A stretch of DNA of 64,000 bases, taken from assembly GCF_003390925.1 (NCBI RefSeq), contig NZ_QUBS01000089.1:1-64000 (forward strand), written 5' to 3'. Positions 18,655-28,361 of this stretch are shown in pieces. Origin of the DNA: Trinickia diaoshuihuensis. Its GTDB lineage: Bacteria > Pseudomonadota > Gammaproteobacteria > Burkholderiales > Burkholderiaceae. Below the pieces are notes generated by a model. That model made no database searches, had not been told where the DNA came from, and saw nothing but the letters and a program-made list of their open reading frames with translations. Each line of letters opens with the position of its first letter. Position 1 is the first letter of the stretch. The translations under genes and the position numbers were made by a program.

Positions 18655-20919
18655 TCAGGGTTGCGCGGGCAGGCGAATCGCGCCCGCGTCTTTGCGAATG
18701 AGAAACGAGGCGGCGAGCATCTGCTTGCATTGCAGCGCGAGCAATTTGATTTCGCCGATGAACTCGGCGGGTTGCGTGCCGGCCCGTTCGATCTCGACGA
18801 CCATCGCATCGAGTTCCCGCGTGAGTTGTTTCGTCGTCTCCGCCTGATCGACGGGCGGCGCGTCGCCCGTTTGCGCGAGCGTCAAGTTCTCGCGCACGGC
18901 CGAGAGCGCGCGCTGTAACGCCTGCGAGCCGTCCGGCTCGCGCTCGGCCATCTCGCGCAGCAACGGCGCGGCGGCCGTGATATGCGCGGCCAGCACGTGG
19001 CTTTGAACGAGCAAGTCGTTCAGTTCCGGCACGAAGCGCTGCTGCGCCTTCGGCTCGAGCATCATCCGGCGGAACGCCTGCGCGAGATTGGCGAACGCGA
19101 TATGGACGTTCTTTCGCGCTAGGCGATAACGGAAGTCGCGTTCATCGGCGCTCGCTGCTTGCGCGCCCGGCTGCGCCGCGGCGGCGTTCGTCCCGCCGCG
19201 CGGCGCGTTGCCCCACCACCAAGCACTCTCCAGATACTGACGCGTGGCCGCGAGCATCTCGGTGACGAGCTTGCCCATGAGCCGGTATTCCCAGTACGGA
19301 AACAAATGGCTGGCCGCGATCGCGAGGGCGCAGCCGACGAACGTATCGATCGCCCGCTCGCCGATGATGCGCATGTTGCCGGGCGCCAGCAGATGAAACA
19401 GCAGCAACACATACGACGACGTGAAGACGACGCTCGCCGCGTAATTGAACAGCAGCAGGCTGTAGCTCATGACCATCGAGGCGAACATGAACACGAGCAA
19501 CACGGGCGGCGCTTTCACGAACCAGATCAAGGCGAGGCTGGCCGCGCAGCCGATCGCCGTGCCGACGATCCGCTGCGTATTGCGCTGCTTCGTCAGCGAG
19601 TAGCCGGGCTTCATGATGATCAGCGTCGTCATCACGATCCAGTAGGCGTTCGTGAGCGGCAGCAAGCGACCGAGCCAGAACCCCAGGGCGACGGCAATCG
19701 TCACGCGCAGGGCGTGACGAAAGCTCGGCGACGCCATCGTCAGATTCGAGAAGATCTGCGGAAGCGGCACCCGGCGGCCCGAGAGAAAGCGCATCAGCGT
19801 ATGGTCGACGCGCACCGCGGTTTGCACGGCCGGGGTGTCGCTGCCGACGGTTTTTTTCATTTTGTCGATCATGCGAACCGCGCTCCAGATGCGCCGGAAC
19901 GAGGCCGATGCGGCCGCATAGGCTTCGGGGTTGCGCTCGGGCAGGCCCTGCTTGCGCATGAGTTCGATTTCGTATTCGATCGCGCGGATTTCGGCTTTGA
20001 CGTTGATGCGCGAATCGGGCCGCCGGTTCTGCAGTACGGCCAAGCCGATTTCCTCGAGATCGCTTGCCGCCTTGCGGATCAAATCGCGGAAGAACAGCAT
20101 CAAGTCGCCGTTGCCGAAGGTGCTGCGCATCAGCGGGTAGTCGGTATGCGCGCCGACGAACAACTCATGCAGATCGACGGTATTGATGAACAGATTGAAC
20201 AGCGTGACGCGTCGCGGATCGAGCTTGCCGCGGCGCAGCTTCGGCAAATTGCGTAGCACGATCGCACGCGCGGCGTCCTGCATTTCGACGGCTGCCGTTT
20301 GCTTTTCGACGAGGATGTCGTAACACGCGTCGAGGTTCGCGTCGATGTCGTAGAAGTTCGCGCGCGCCAGCAGGTAATCGGCGCACGCGAAGACGTTTTC
20401 CGCGAGCGCCTGTTTCTCGATCCGATGCGCTTGCCACTGCGAAATCAACGTGGCCCAGTACGTGTACCAAAGGCCGCCCAGCAAGATCCAGCTCGCGTTG
20501 ATGAGCGCCTGCGCCGGCGTAAAGTGCTCCTCGAGCGTCATCACCATCATGAAGAGCGTCGCGAAGCTGATCTGCGGCCAGCGATTGCCGTAGACGACGG
20601 TCAGCGACAGCACGAACGTCAGCGCGACGATCGTGGCCCACAGCGCGAAGATATTGACGGTCGCAAGTCCCGTGGCCAGCGCCGACAGAAAGCCGAGCAC
20701 GCTGCACACGAGCATCTCGTTGTGCTTGTATTTGAGCGGCCCGGGCATATCGACGACGCAGGCGCCTAGGGCACCGGTGGCGATCGTGAAGCCGAGGTCG
20801 GCCTGATGAAATACGACGAGGCACAAGACGGCCGGCAGCGATACGCCGATGGCCGCGCGCAGTCCACCGAAAAAATATTGGCTGTAGAGAAATTTTTCGA
20901 TTTCTTTCGAGTAGCGCAT
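18655..20919 (-). CDS. FUSC-family inner-membrane protein, YccS/YhfK-like
   Basis: 754 residues. Two membrane bundles of about six helices each (about 15-155 and 405-535) flank a large cytoplasmic middle region, and a soluble C-terminal part follows. This is the FUSC/YccS architecture. The block PLTNAYWIVMTTLIIMKPGYSLTKQRNTQRIVGTAIGC (about residues 428-465) is the recognisable FUSC motif. Relatives are linked to aromatic-acid efflux (AaeB) or are uncharacterised YccS proteins. No AaeA/AaeX partner genes adjoin it, which favours a YccS-like assignment. It is transcribed alone, convergent to the small membrane protein gene. Confidence 0.88.
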   Translation of the reverse strand: MRYSKEIEKFLYSQYFFGGLRAAIGVSLPAVLCLVVFHQADLGFTIATGALGACVVDMPGPLKYKHNEMLVCSVLGFLSALATGLATVNIFALWATIVALTFVLSLTVVYGNRWPQISFATLFMMVMTLEEHFTPAQALINASWILLGGLWYTYWATLISQWQAHRIEKQALAENVFACADYLLARANFYDIDANLDACYDILVEKQTAAVEMQDAARAIVLRNLPKLRRGKLDPRRVTLFNLFINTVDLHELFVGAHTDYPLMRSTFGNGDLMLFFRDLIRKAASDLEEIGLAVLQNRRPDSRINVKAEIRAIEYEIELMRKQGLPERNPEAYAAASASFRRIWSAVRMIDKMKKTVGSDTPAVQTAVRVDHTLMRFLSGRRVPLPQIFSNLTMASPSFRHALRVTIAVALGFWLGRLLPLTNAYWIVMTTLIIMKPGYSLTKQRNTQRIVGTAIGCAASLALIWFVKAPPVLLVFMFASMVMSYSLLLFNYAASVVFTSSYVLLLFHLLAPGNMRIIGERAIDTFVGCALAIAASHLFPYWEYRLMGKLVTEMLAATRQYLESAWWWGNAPRGGTNAAAAQPGAQAASADERDFRYRLARKNVHIAFANLAQAFRRMMLEPKAQQRFVPELNDLLVQSHVLAAHITAAAPLLREMAEREPDGSQALQRALSAVRENLTLAQTGDAPPVDQAETTKQLTRELDAMVVEIERAGTQPAEFIGEIKLLALQCKQMLAASFLIRKDAGAIRLPAQP

Positions 20920-21092
20920 CGATCTCGCGGCGGGCAGCGGGAAGAGCCGGGGACGGCTGGCGTGAAAGTCTAACGTATTTCGATAGCACCGGGCATGTCT
21001 GCTTCATGCGCCTTAACGGCCGTCCGGCGCCTTTGATATGCTGACGGTTTTCGTCCGCGGCCTGCGCGCGCAGGCGCATCGACCCAAGGTTC

Positions 21093-24000
21093 ATGCTCCA
21101 GCTTTTCTATTCGAACCGGTACGAGACGCTCGTTCAAGCGCTCGTCGACGATCTTGCCGCCATGCCCGCCGATCCGTGGACGCACGAGGAGATCGTCGTG
21201 CCGAGCGCGGCCGCGCGGCGGCGCCTCGAATTGGAGCTCGCGGCGCGCCGCGGCATCTGCGCGAACGTGAATTTCAGTTATCTCGCGCAGTGGTTGTGGA
21301 CCCAAATCGGGGGCGTGATCGATGTGCCCGCGCATTCGCCGCTCGGCGTCGAGCGGCTGGCCTGGCGGTGCTATCGCCTGTTCGGGGTAGAAGGCGATGA
21401 GGGCGGCGGCGCCTCGCCGGACGAGGCGGCGTTTTGGCTCGCCTCGCCCCGGTTGCGCAGCTATCTGCAGGCGGCCGATGCCCCGATGCGTTTCGAGCTC
21501 GCGCGGCGCGTGGCCACCGTATTCGATCACTATTTGACCTATCGCCCGGAGTGGCTCGCGCGCTGGCAGCACGGGCAGTCGATCTTCGAGGGCGGCCCGG
21601 GCGCGGCGCCGCCGCCGGCTACTGCGCAAGCGTCGCCGGCGGCCCGCGAGGACGAGCGCTGGCAGGCGGCGCTGTGGCGTGCCGTGCTGGCCGAACTCGC
21701 GCAAGAAGGCGGCGCGTCCGGCATCGCAGAGGCCGCGCCGCCCGCTCACCGTTTCCTCGAACTCGTGCGCACGCTCGATCTCGATGCGGTCATGCGCGCG
21801 CGTTGGCCGCGCGTCGTCAGCGTGTTCGCGCTGCCCACGATCGCCCCGCTTTACATTGCGCTGCTGCGCGAGCTGTCGCGCTGGATCGACGTGCGCATGT
21901 ACGTATTGAATCCGTGCCGTCAGTTCTGGTTCGACATCGTCACCGAAAAGCGCGCGCTCGCACTCGAAGCCGCCGATACGCTCGACTTCCACGAGGTGGG
22001 GCATCCGCTGCTTGCCGAGTGGGGGCGGCAGACGCAAGCGCAGTTGCATTTGCTTCATGAATTGACGGAGGGCGCGGCATCGAGCGAGGCGACGCGCTAT
22101 GCGCCCAACGAATCGGCGAACTGGCTCGCGCGCGTGCAAAACGCGATGCTCGACTTGGAACAGGAAGAGGACGACGAGGGGCCGCTGGCCGGCCAATCCG
22201 CGCGCGGCATCGAGGTTCATGTTTGCCACAGCATGTCGCGCCAACTCGAGGTGCTGCACGACCGGCTGCTCGGCTGGTTCGACGATTCGATCGCCGGCCC
22301 TAACGATGCATTGCCGGGGCTGCGGCCGTCGGACGTGCTCGTCGTGTGCCCCGATCTCGCCGCCGCGGCGCCGCTCATCGACGCCGTCTTCGGTACGACG
22401 CGCGGCGACGAGCGCGGCCGTATTCCGTATCGCATCACGGGCCTGCCGCCGTCGCAGGCGAATCCGATCGCGCGCGTGCTGCTCGAGTGGCTCTCGCTCG
22501 CGGAGCGCGGCGTGGCCGCGCCGGAACTCGTCGAATGGCTGCGCGTCGATGCGGTGGCCGCGCGTTACGGTATCGACGCGGTGTCGCTCGATACGGTTCA
22601 GAGCTGGCTCGCGGCGGCCGGCGCGCGCCGCGGCTTGGCGGCGGAGGCCCCGGCGGGCGAGGGCGAGCGTGCCGCGCATGCCGTGACCGGGGCGCGCCAT
22701 ACATTCGCCGATGCGCTCACGCGGCTCTTTCTCGGCTATGCGATGCCCGATGACGGTGAACCCGTCGATGCGTGGCTGCCGGTGCCCGGCGCGCGCGGAG
22801 CCGATGCACAACTGCTGGGGCGTCTCGGCCGCTTCGTCGATGACTTGTACGGGTTCGTTCGCCGCTCGCGCGAAACGTTGAGCTGCGACGGTTGGAGCGC
22901 GCTGTTCGCCGATGCGCTCGCGCGCCTGTTCGATCCGTCGCCGCCTTTCGCCGATGCGCTCGCGAGCGTGCGCGATGCCGTGGAGAAAGCGCTCGAGGCG
23001 ATGCGCGACGGCGCGCGCGACGCGCTGGCCCCCGCCGCGGTGGTGCGCGCGGCGCTAACGGTCGCGCTCGACGACGCGGCCCACGGCGGCGTGCCGTGGG
23101 GCGGCGTGACGTTTTCCTCGTTGACGAGCCTGCGCGGGTTGCCGTATCGCGCGATTTGCTTGATCGGGATGGACGACGGCGTCTTGCCGAGTCTCGCTCG
23201 CGCCGACGAGTTCGATCTAATGGCGGTCTTGCCGCAGTTGGGCGACCGCCAGCGGCGTGCCGACGAGCGCAATCTCTTTCTCGATCTGCTGCTCGCCGCG
23301 CGCGACCGGCTGTTCGTGAGCTACACGGGACGCAGTATCCGCGACAACGCGCCGTTGCCGCCGGCGGCGCTCGTCGACGAACTGCTCGATCATTTGGCGC
23401 GGGCCAAGGCTGGGCCGGATGCCGCGCCCGCGGAACTGGATGCGGCGCGCCGCTCGTTCATCGTCGAGCATCCGCTGCAGCCGTTCGCCTTGGCGTATTT
23501 CGAAGCGCGCCCCGCGCTTTTTACCTACGACGCCGAGCGCGCCCGTTTGGCCTCGCTACTCGCCGCCGATGCCGAACCGGTGGCGCCGCCGTTTTTCGCG
23601 GGTCCGTTGCCGCCCGAACCGGCGGGACCCGTTTCGTTCGCCGATTTCCAACGTTTCTGGCAGCATCCGGCCCGCGCGCTGCTGCGCGAGCGGCTGGGCG
23701 TGGTGCTCGAGAAAACGCAGGGAGAATTGCTCGAAGTCGAGCCGTTCGAACTCGATTACGCCGGGCGCGATGCGCTTGCCGATCGATTGCTGCCGCGACT
23801 GATCGAGCGCGACGACGACGAAGCGCGCGCGCGCGCGTGGCGCGTCGCGCAAACGAGCCCCGAGTTGCCGGCGGGCGCAACGGGCGATGTGCTCAAGCGG
23901 CGCGAGGTAGGCGCGCTGGGCCGTCTCGCGGGCAGCGTGCGCGCGGCGCTGGCAGCGGGCGCGTCACGCTTGCCGTTCGCATTGCAAGTGCGTCCGCAAT

Positions 24001-24548
24001 GGCCCGAGACGGACGGCATCGCGCTGTTCGGCGAGCATGAGACCGAACTGCGAGACGCATTGTGCGACAGTGCTCCCGTGCAGTTGCACGGCACCTTGAA
24101 CCGGGTGACCGCTACGGGTCAAGTGCTTTACCGGTACGCGAGCCCCAGTGCGCGCGAATATTTGAATGCGTGGCTCGCGCACCTCGCATACTGCGCGGCC
24201 GAGCCCGATGGGCCCTGCCGTACCGTGTGGTTCGGCGCCACCGAGCGCTTCGCGTTCACGCGCGTCGATGCGCCGCTCGAACACCTCGCGCCGCTCGTCG
24301 CGCTATACCTGGCAGGGCGCCGCTTGCCGCTGCGTTTCTTCCCGAAAAGCGCCTGGGCGAAAGCGAACGGCGGCGACGCAGAGGCACTTGCGACTTGGAT
24401 TAGCGATCGCGTGCGCGGCGAATCGGATGACCCGGCGCTCACGATCGCTTGGCGAGGCGTGGACCTCGCGCTCGATGCGGCGTTCGGCGCCGCCGCCCGT
24501 ATCGTGTTCGAGCCTTTGCTCGAGCATCTGACCGGGGGGCAGGCATGA
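21093..24548 (+). CDS. recC: Exodeoxyribonuclease V gamma subunit RecC
   Basis: 1151 residues (E. coli RecC has 1122). It starts MLQLFYSNRYETLVQAL and continues with PWTHEEIVVPSAAARRRLELELA, a RecC hallmark. RecC is an inactivated helicase/nuclease-fold scaffold that splits the duplex and recognises Chi. TWMDDGVLP-like text (GMDDGVLPSLARADEFDLM) and the C-terminal nuclease-like fold region are visible. It is the first gene of a recC-recB-recD-arfB run and overlaps recB by 4 bases. The ptrA protease gene, present between recC and recB in E. coli, is absent. Confidence 0.95.
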   Translation: MLQLFYSNRYETLVQALVDDLAAMPADPWTHEEIVVPSAAARRRLELELAARRGICANVNFSYLAQWLWTQIGGVIDVPAHSPLGVERLAWRCYRLFGVEGDEGGGASPDEAAFWLASPRLRSYLQAADAPMRFELARRVATVFDHYLTYRPEWLARWQHGQSIFEGGPGAAPPPATAQASPAAREDERWQAALWRAVLAELAQEGGASGIAEAAPPAHRFLELVRTLDLDAVMRARWPRVVSVFALPTIAPLYIALLRELSRWIDVRMYVLNPCRQFWFDIVTEKRALALEAADTLDFHEVGHPLLAEWGRQTQAQLHLLHELTEGAASSEATRYAPNESANWLARVQNAMLDLEQEEDDEGPLAGQSARGIEVHVCHSMSRQLEVLHDRLLGWFDDSIAGPNDALPGLRPSDVLVVCPDLAAAAPLIDAVFGTTRGDERGRIPYRITGLPPSQANPIARVLLEWLSLAERGVAAPELVEWLRVDAVAARYGIDAVSLDTVQSWLAAAGARRGLAAEAPAGEGERAAHAVTGARHTFADALTRLFLGYAMPDDGEPVDAWLPVPGARGADAQLLGRLGRFVDDLYGFVRRSRETLSCDGWSALFADALARLFDPSPPFADALASVRDAVEKALEAMRDGARDALAPAAVVRAALTVALDDAAHGGVPWGGVTFSSLTSLRGLPYRAICLIGMDDGVLPSLARADEFDLMAVLPQLGDRQRRADERNLFLDLLLAARDRLFVSYTGRSIRDNAPLPPAALVDELLDHLARAKAGPDAAPAELDAARRSFIVEHPLQPFALAYFEARPALFTYDAERARLASLLAADAEPVAPPFFAGPLPPEPAGPVSFADFQRFWQHPARALLRERLGVVLEKTQGELLEVEPFELDYAGRDALADRLLPRLIERDDDEARARAWRVAQTSPELPAGATGDVLKRREVGALGRLAGSVRAALAAGASRLPFALQVRPQWPETDGIALFGEHETELRDALCDSAPVQLHGTLNRVTATGQVLYRYASPSAREYLNAWLAHLAYCAAEPDGPCRTVWFGATERFAFTRVDAPLEHLAPLVALYLAGRRLPLRFFPKSAWAKANGGDAEALATWISDRVRGESDDPALTIAWRGVDLALDAAFGAAARIVFEPLLEHLTGGQA

Positions 24549-27500
24549 GCGAGCAGGATCGCCTTCTAGGCGCGCCGCCGTCGATGCTAGAGGACGAGCC
24601 GGCGCCGCTCGACGTTTTTCGCTGCGAACTCTCGGGTGTCAATCAAATCGAGGCTTCGGCCGGCACGGGCAAGACTTGGAACATCTGCGCGCTGTACGTG
24701 CGCTTGCTGCTCGAACGCGATCTGAATGCGGATCAGATTCTCGTCGTCACCTTCACGAAGGCAGCTACCGCCGAGTTGCAAGAGCGGATTCGCGGTCGTC
24801 TGGCTGAGCTGGCCCGCGCGATAGACACGGCCGACGACGGCGGCGACCCGTTCGTCGCGCAACTGCTCGCGACCACCCTCGGCAACGATGGGCTCGACCG
24901 GGGCGTGGCCGGCAAGCGCGTTCGACGCGCGCTCTCCACGTTCGACCAAGCCGCCATCCATACGATTCACGCGTTCTGCCAGCGTGCGTTGCAAGAGGCG
25001 CCGTTCGCAGCCGCGATGCCGTTTGCGTTCGAGATGCAAGCCGACGACGCGTCGCTGCGCTTCGAGCTAGCGGCCGAGTTCTGGCGCGAGCGCGTGGAGC
25101 CCGTCGCCGCGGCGTATCCCGCGTTCGCGGCATGGCTCGTCGCGCGTGGGGCGACCCCGCTCGAGCTCGATGCGCAACTCGCGCGACGGCTCAAAAAGCC
25201 GCTTGCGCAATTGCGCTGGGGGGCCTCGGGCGCGGACGCGCCGGTGCTCGTGCCTGGCGACGAAGACGATGCTCGCCTGCGTTTCGATGCCGCTTGCGAT
25301 CTGTGGCGCGAGCAGCGCGAGTCGATCGAGCGCCTGCTGGAAAACGCGCAGCCGGCGCTCAAACAGACGTCGCATAAGCCCGAAGCGGTGCGGGCGGCGG
25401 TCGATGCGTGGAGCCGCTATTTCGCCGAGGGCGACCCTTATGCGGCTCCCGCCCGCGAAGCGTTGAAGCTGACCGCGACCGCGCTCGCGAAGGCGACCAA
25501 AGTCAAGATGACGCCGCCCGAGCATCCGTTTTTCGAGTTGGCCGACACGCTTGCCCGCGCCGCCGAGGCCGCCGAGACGGCGCATCGCACGCGCTGGCTC
25601 GCGTTGCTCGCGCTGTGGCTCGACGAGGCGCCGCGCGCGCTCGCGGCGATGAAGCGGACGCGCCGCGTCGCATCGTTCGACGACTTGCTCGCGAACTTGC
25701 ATGGCGCCTTGGTCGAGCACCCGTGGCTCGCACGCGCGCTGCGGGAGCGGTATCCGGCTGCGCTCATCGACGAATTCCAGGATACCGATCCGCTCCAATT
25801 CGCTATCTTCGAGCGCATTTTCGCGGGGCCGGGCAGCGACGGGCGAGCGGGCCCGCTCTTCCTGGTCGGCGATCCGAAGCAGGCGATCTACAGCTTTCGC
25901 GCGGCCGATCTGCATACCTATCTGGCCGCTCGGCACACGGCCACGGCGCGCTATACGCTCGCCGTGAACCAGCGTTCGACGCCGCCGCTCGTGGCCGCGT
26001 GCAATCGCATTTTCGGCGCCAATCCGCGCGCCTTCGTGCTCGACGGGCTCGACTATACGAGCGTGCGGGCGGCCGATCGGGCGCGGCCGCCGTTGATCGA
26101 CGAGGCCGATCCCGCCCGAGCGCAACGCGCGGACGGCGCGCTGCGCGTATGGATGTTGCCTTCGGGCGAGTCGACGCTGCTCAAGCGCGAGGCCCAGCGG
26201 CAATCGGCCGAGGCGTGCGCGCAAGAGATCGTGCGCTTGTTGCGCGGCGCGCGCGAGGGCAGCGTGGCGCTGGGCGACAGCGCGCTTGCGCCCGCCGATA
26301 TCGCGGTGCTCGTACGCACGCACAAGCAAGGCAGCTTGATGAAGCGCGTACTGGCTGCTTGGGGCGTGGGCAGCGTGGAGCTTGCGCAGTCGTCGGTCTT
26401 TGCGACGCTCGATGCCGAGCAACTCGAACGCGTGTTGGCGGCGGTGGACTCGCCGGGCGATTTGCGGCGCCTGAGGGCGGCGCTGGCGGCCGATTGGTTC
26501 GGCCTCGATGCGCAGGCGCTCGCGCGGCTCGCGCAACTAGCCGACGCACCGGCCCAGGCGCATGCCGACGAGGCCACGGCTTGGGTGGAGCGGTTCGCGC
26601 GCTACCGGTCGCTTTGGCTCGAACGCGGTTTTGCGACGATGTGGCGAACGATGATGCGCGAGCTCGCGATCGGCGAGCGGCTCATCGCGGGACGCGACGG
26701 CGAGCGCCGGTTCACCGACGTGGGTCACCTGGCCGAGCTGGCGCAGGCGAGGGCGGCCGTGCATCCTGGCATCGCGCCGACCTTGCGGTGGCTCGCGGCC
26801 GAGCGTGCGCGCGGCGGCGGCGAGGATGCGCAACTGCGGCTCGAATCGGATCGCGATCTCGTGCAGATCGTGACCGTGCACAAGTCCAAGGGACTCGAAT
26901 ATGCCGTCGTCTTTTGTCCGTTCCTGGGCGACGGCGCTCGCATGAACGCGGCCAGCACGGGCTTGCCCGATGCGAGCGAGTATCACGAGGACGCGCAAGC
27001 GGGCGCTCGCGCCGTGCTTCATTACGGCTGCGAAGGCTTGGATGCCGAGCGCGCCGAAGCCGAGGCCGCGCGCGACGAGGCGGCCGAACGGGCGCGGCTC
27101 GTCTACGTCGCGCTGACGCGGGCCGTGCATCGCTGCTATCTCGTCGCGGGCGTTTATCTCTCGTCGCGTTCGACGAAAGAGGCGCGCCGCAGCGTGCTCA
27201 ATTGGCTCGTCGCGGGCGACGGCCGGCCCTTCGACGCGTGGTCCGACGATCCGCCCGATGAGGGCGCGCTCGAAGCCGCCTGGGCCTCGCTTGCCGACGG
27301 CACGATCACGCTCGCGCCGCTGCCGGCGCCCGCGCGGCGGATTGCGCTTGCGCGCGAGGCATCGTCGGCCGGGCGGTTCGCGGCCCGCACGCCGCACCGC
27401 TTACTGCGCGAAACATGGCGCATCGCGAGCTTCAGTTCGCTGGCCGCCGCCGGCGCGCGCCACGCGAGCGAGACGATCGACGACGAGCCGCGGCCCGATC

Positions 27501-28336
27501 ACGATGCGCTCGCCGCTGCCCAGCAAGAGGCGCAAGCTGCGGCCGCAGCCGTCTGGCCGCAGGTGCCCGCGGCTGCCGCTGCGCAGGCTTTGGAGCCCGA
27601 CGATATTCTCGCGTTTCCGCGCGGGGCGGCGGCCGGCGAGTGTCTGCATCGTATGTTCGAATTGGCGGACTTCTCCGATCCCGCAACGTGGCCGGCGGCG
27701 ATCGAACGCGCGCTGCTCGAGCGGCCCGTCGCCGCCGATGCCGAGACGGCCGCGCGCCTGCCGGCGATGATGGCGCGGCTGATCGCCGACGTGACGGCCG
27801 CCGAGGTGGCGCCGGGGATGACGCTGGCGGCGCTCGATCCCGAGCGCAGGCTGACCGAGTGGCCGTTTCTGTTCGTGGCGCCCGCCCTCGATCTCGCCGC
27901 GCTGCGCGGTTTGCTCGTCCGGCACGGGTACCCCGACGTGGCGCTCGAAGCAGGGACGCTCGCCGGTTATGTCAAAGGATTCATCGATATGATCGTCGAG
28001 CACGACGGCCGTTTTTGGGTCATCGATTGGAAGTCGAATCATCTTGGCGTTACGCCGGCCGAATACGGTGCCGCCGCGCTCGACGAGGCGATGGCGCACC
28101 ACGCGTATCACTTGCAGGCGCTGCTCTATGTGCTCGCGGTGCATCGGTATTTGAAAGCGCGCCGCCCGGGCTATGACTACGACTCGCACATCGGCGGTTA
28201 CAGCTATCTGTTCGTGCGCGGCGTGCGGCCGTCGTGGCGCGACGGGGCGCTGCCGGCCGGCGTGCATGCGCGCCGGCCCGCGCGCGAGTTGATCGAGGCG
28301 CTCGATGCGTTGATGAGCGAAGGGCACACGTCATGA
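24545..28336 (+). CDS. recB: Exodeoxyribonuclease V beta subunit RecB (helicase-nuclease)
   Basis: 1263 residues starting MSEQDRLLGA; the start overlaps the recC stop. UvrD-type helicase motifs are Walker A with Lys43 (SAGTGKTW), motif II DEFQDTDPLQF, motif III GDPKQAIYSFRAADL, motif IV VNQRST, motif V TVHKSKGLEY and motif VI YVALTRAVHR. The C-terminal nuclease domain shows GYVKGFIDMI and IDWKSN, with Asp1161 and Lys1163 matching the catalytic D-x-K. All key residues are present, so the complex should be active as a 3'-5' helicase and nuclease in double-strand-break repair. Confidence 0.95.
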   Translation: MSEQDRLLGAPPSMLEDEPAPLDVFRCELSGVNQIEASAGTGKTWNICALYVRLLLERDLNADQILVVTFTKAATAELQERIRGRLAELARAIDTADDGGDPFVAQLLATTLGNDGLDRGVAGKRVRRALSTFDQAAIHTIHAFCQRALQEAPFAAAMPFAFEMQADDASLRFELAAEFWRERVEPVAAAYPAFAAWLVARGATPLELDAQLARRLKKPLAQLRWGASGADAPVLVPGDEDDARLRFDAACDLWREQRESIERLLENAQPALKQTSHKPEAVRAAVDAWSRYFAEGDPYAAPAREALKLTATALAKATKVKMTPPEHPFFELADTLARAAEAAETAHRTRWLALLALWLDEAPRALAAMKRTRRVASFDDLLANLHGALVEHPWLARALRERYPAALIDEFQDTDPLQFAIFERIFAGPGSDGRAGPLFLVGDPKQAIYSFRAADLHTYLAARHTATARYTLAVNQRSTPPLVAACNRIFGANPRAFVLDGLDYTSVRAADRARPPLIDEADPARAQRADGALRVWMLPSGESTLLKREAQRQSAEACAQEIVRLLRGAREGSVALGDSALAPADIAVLVRTHKQGSLMKRVLAAWGVGSVELAQSSVFATLDAEQLERVLAAVDSPGDLRRLRAALAADWFGLDAQALARLAQLADAPAQAHADEATAWVERFARYRSLWLERGFATMWRTMMRELAIGERLIAGRDGERRFTDVGHLAELAQARAAVHPGIAPTLRWLAAERARGGGEDAQLRLESDRDLVQIVTVHKSKGLEYAVVFCPFLGDGARMNAASTGLPDASEYHEDAQAGARAVLHYGCEGLDAERAEAEAARDEAAERARLVYVALTRAVHRCYLVAGVYLSSRSTKEARRSVLNWLVAGDGRPFDAWSDDPPDEGALEAAWASLADGTITLAPLPAPARRIALAREASSAGRFAARTPHRLLRETWRIASFSSLAAAGARHASETIDDEPRPDHDALAAAQQEAQAAAAAVWPQVPAAAAAQALEPDDILAFPRGAAAGECLHRMFELADFSDPATWPAAIERALLERPVAADAETAARLPAMMARLIADVTAAEVAPGMTLAALDPERRLTEWPFLFVAPALDLAALRGLLVRHGYPDVALEAGTLAGYVKGFIDMIVEHDGRFWVIDWKSNHLGVTPAEYGAAALDEAMAHHAYHLQALLYVLAVHRYLKARRPGYDYDSHIGGYSYLFVRGVRPSWRDGALPAGVHARRPARELIEALDALMSEGHTS

Positions 28337-28361
28337 CGCGCGCATTGCTTGCGAGGTTCGC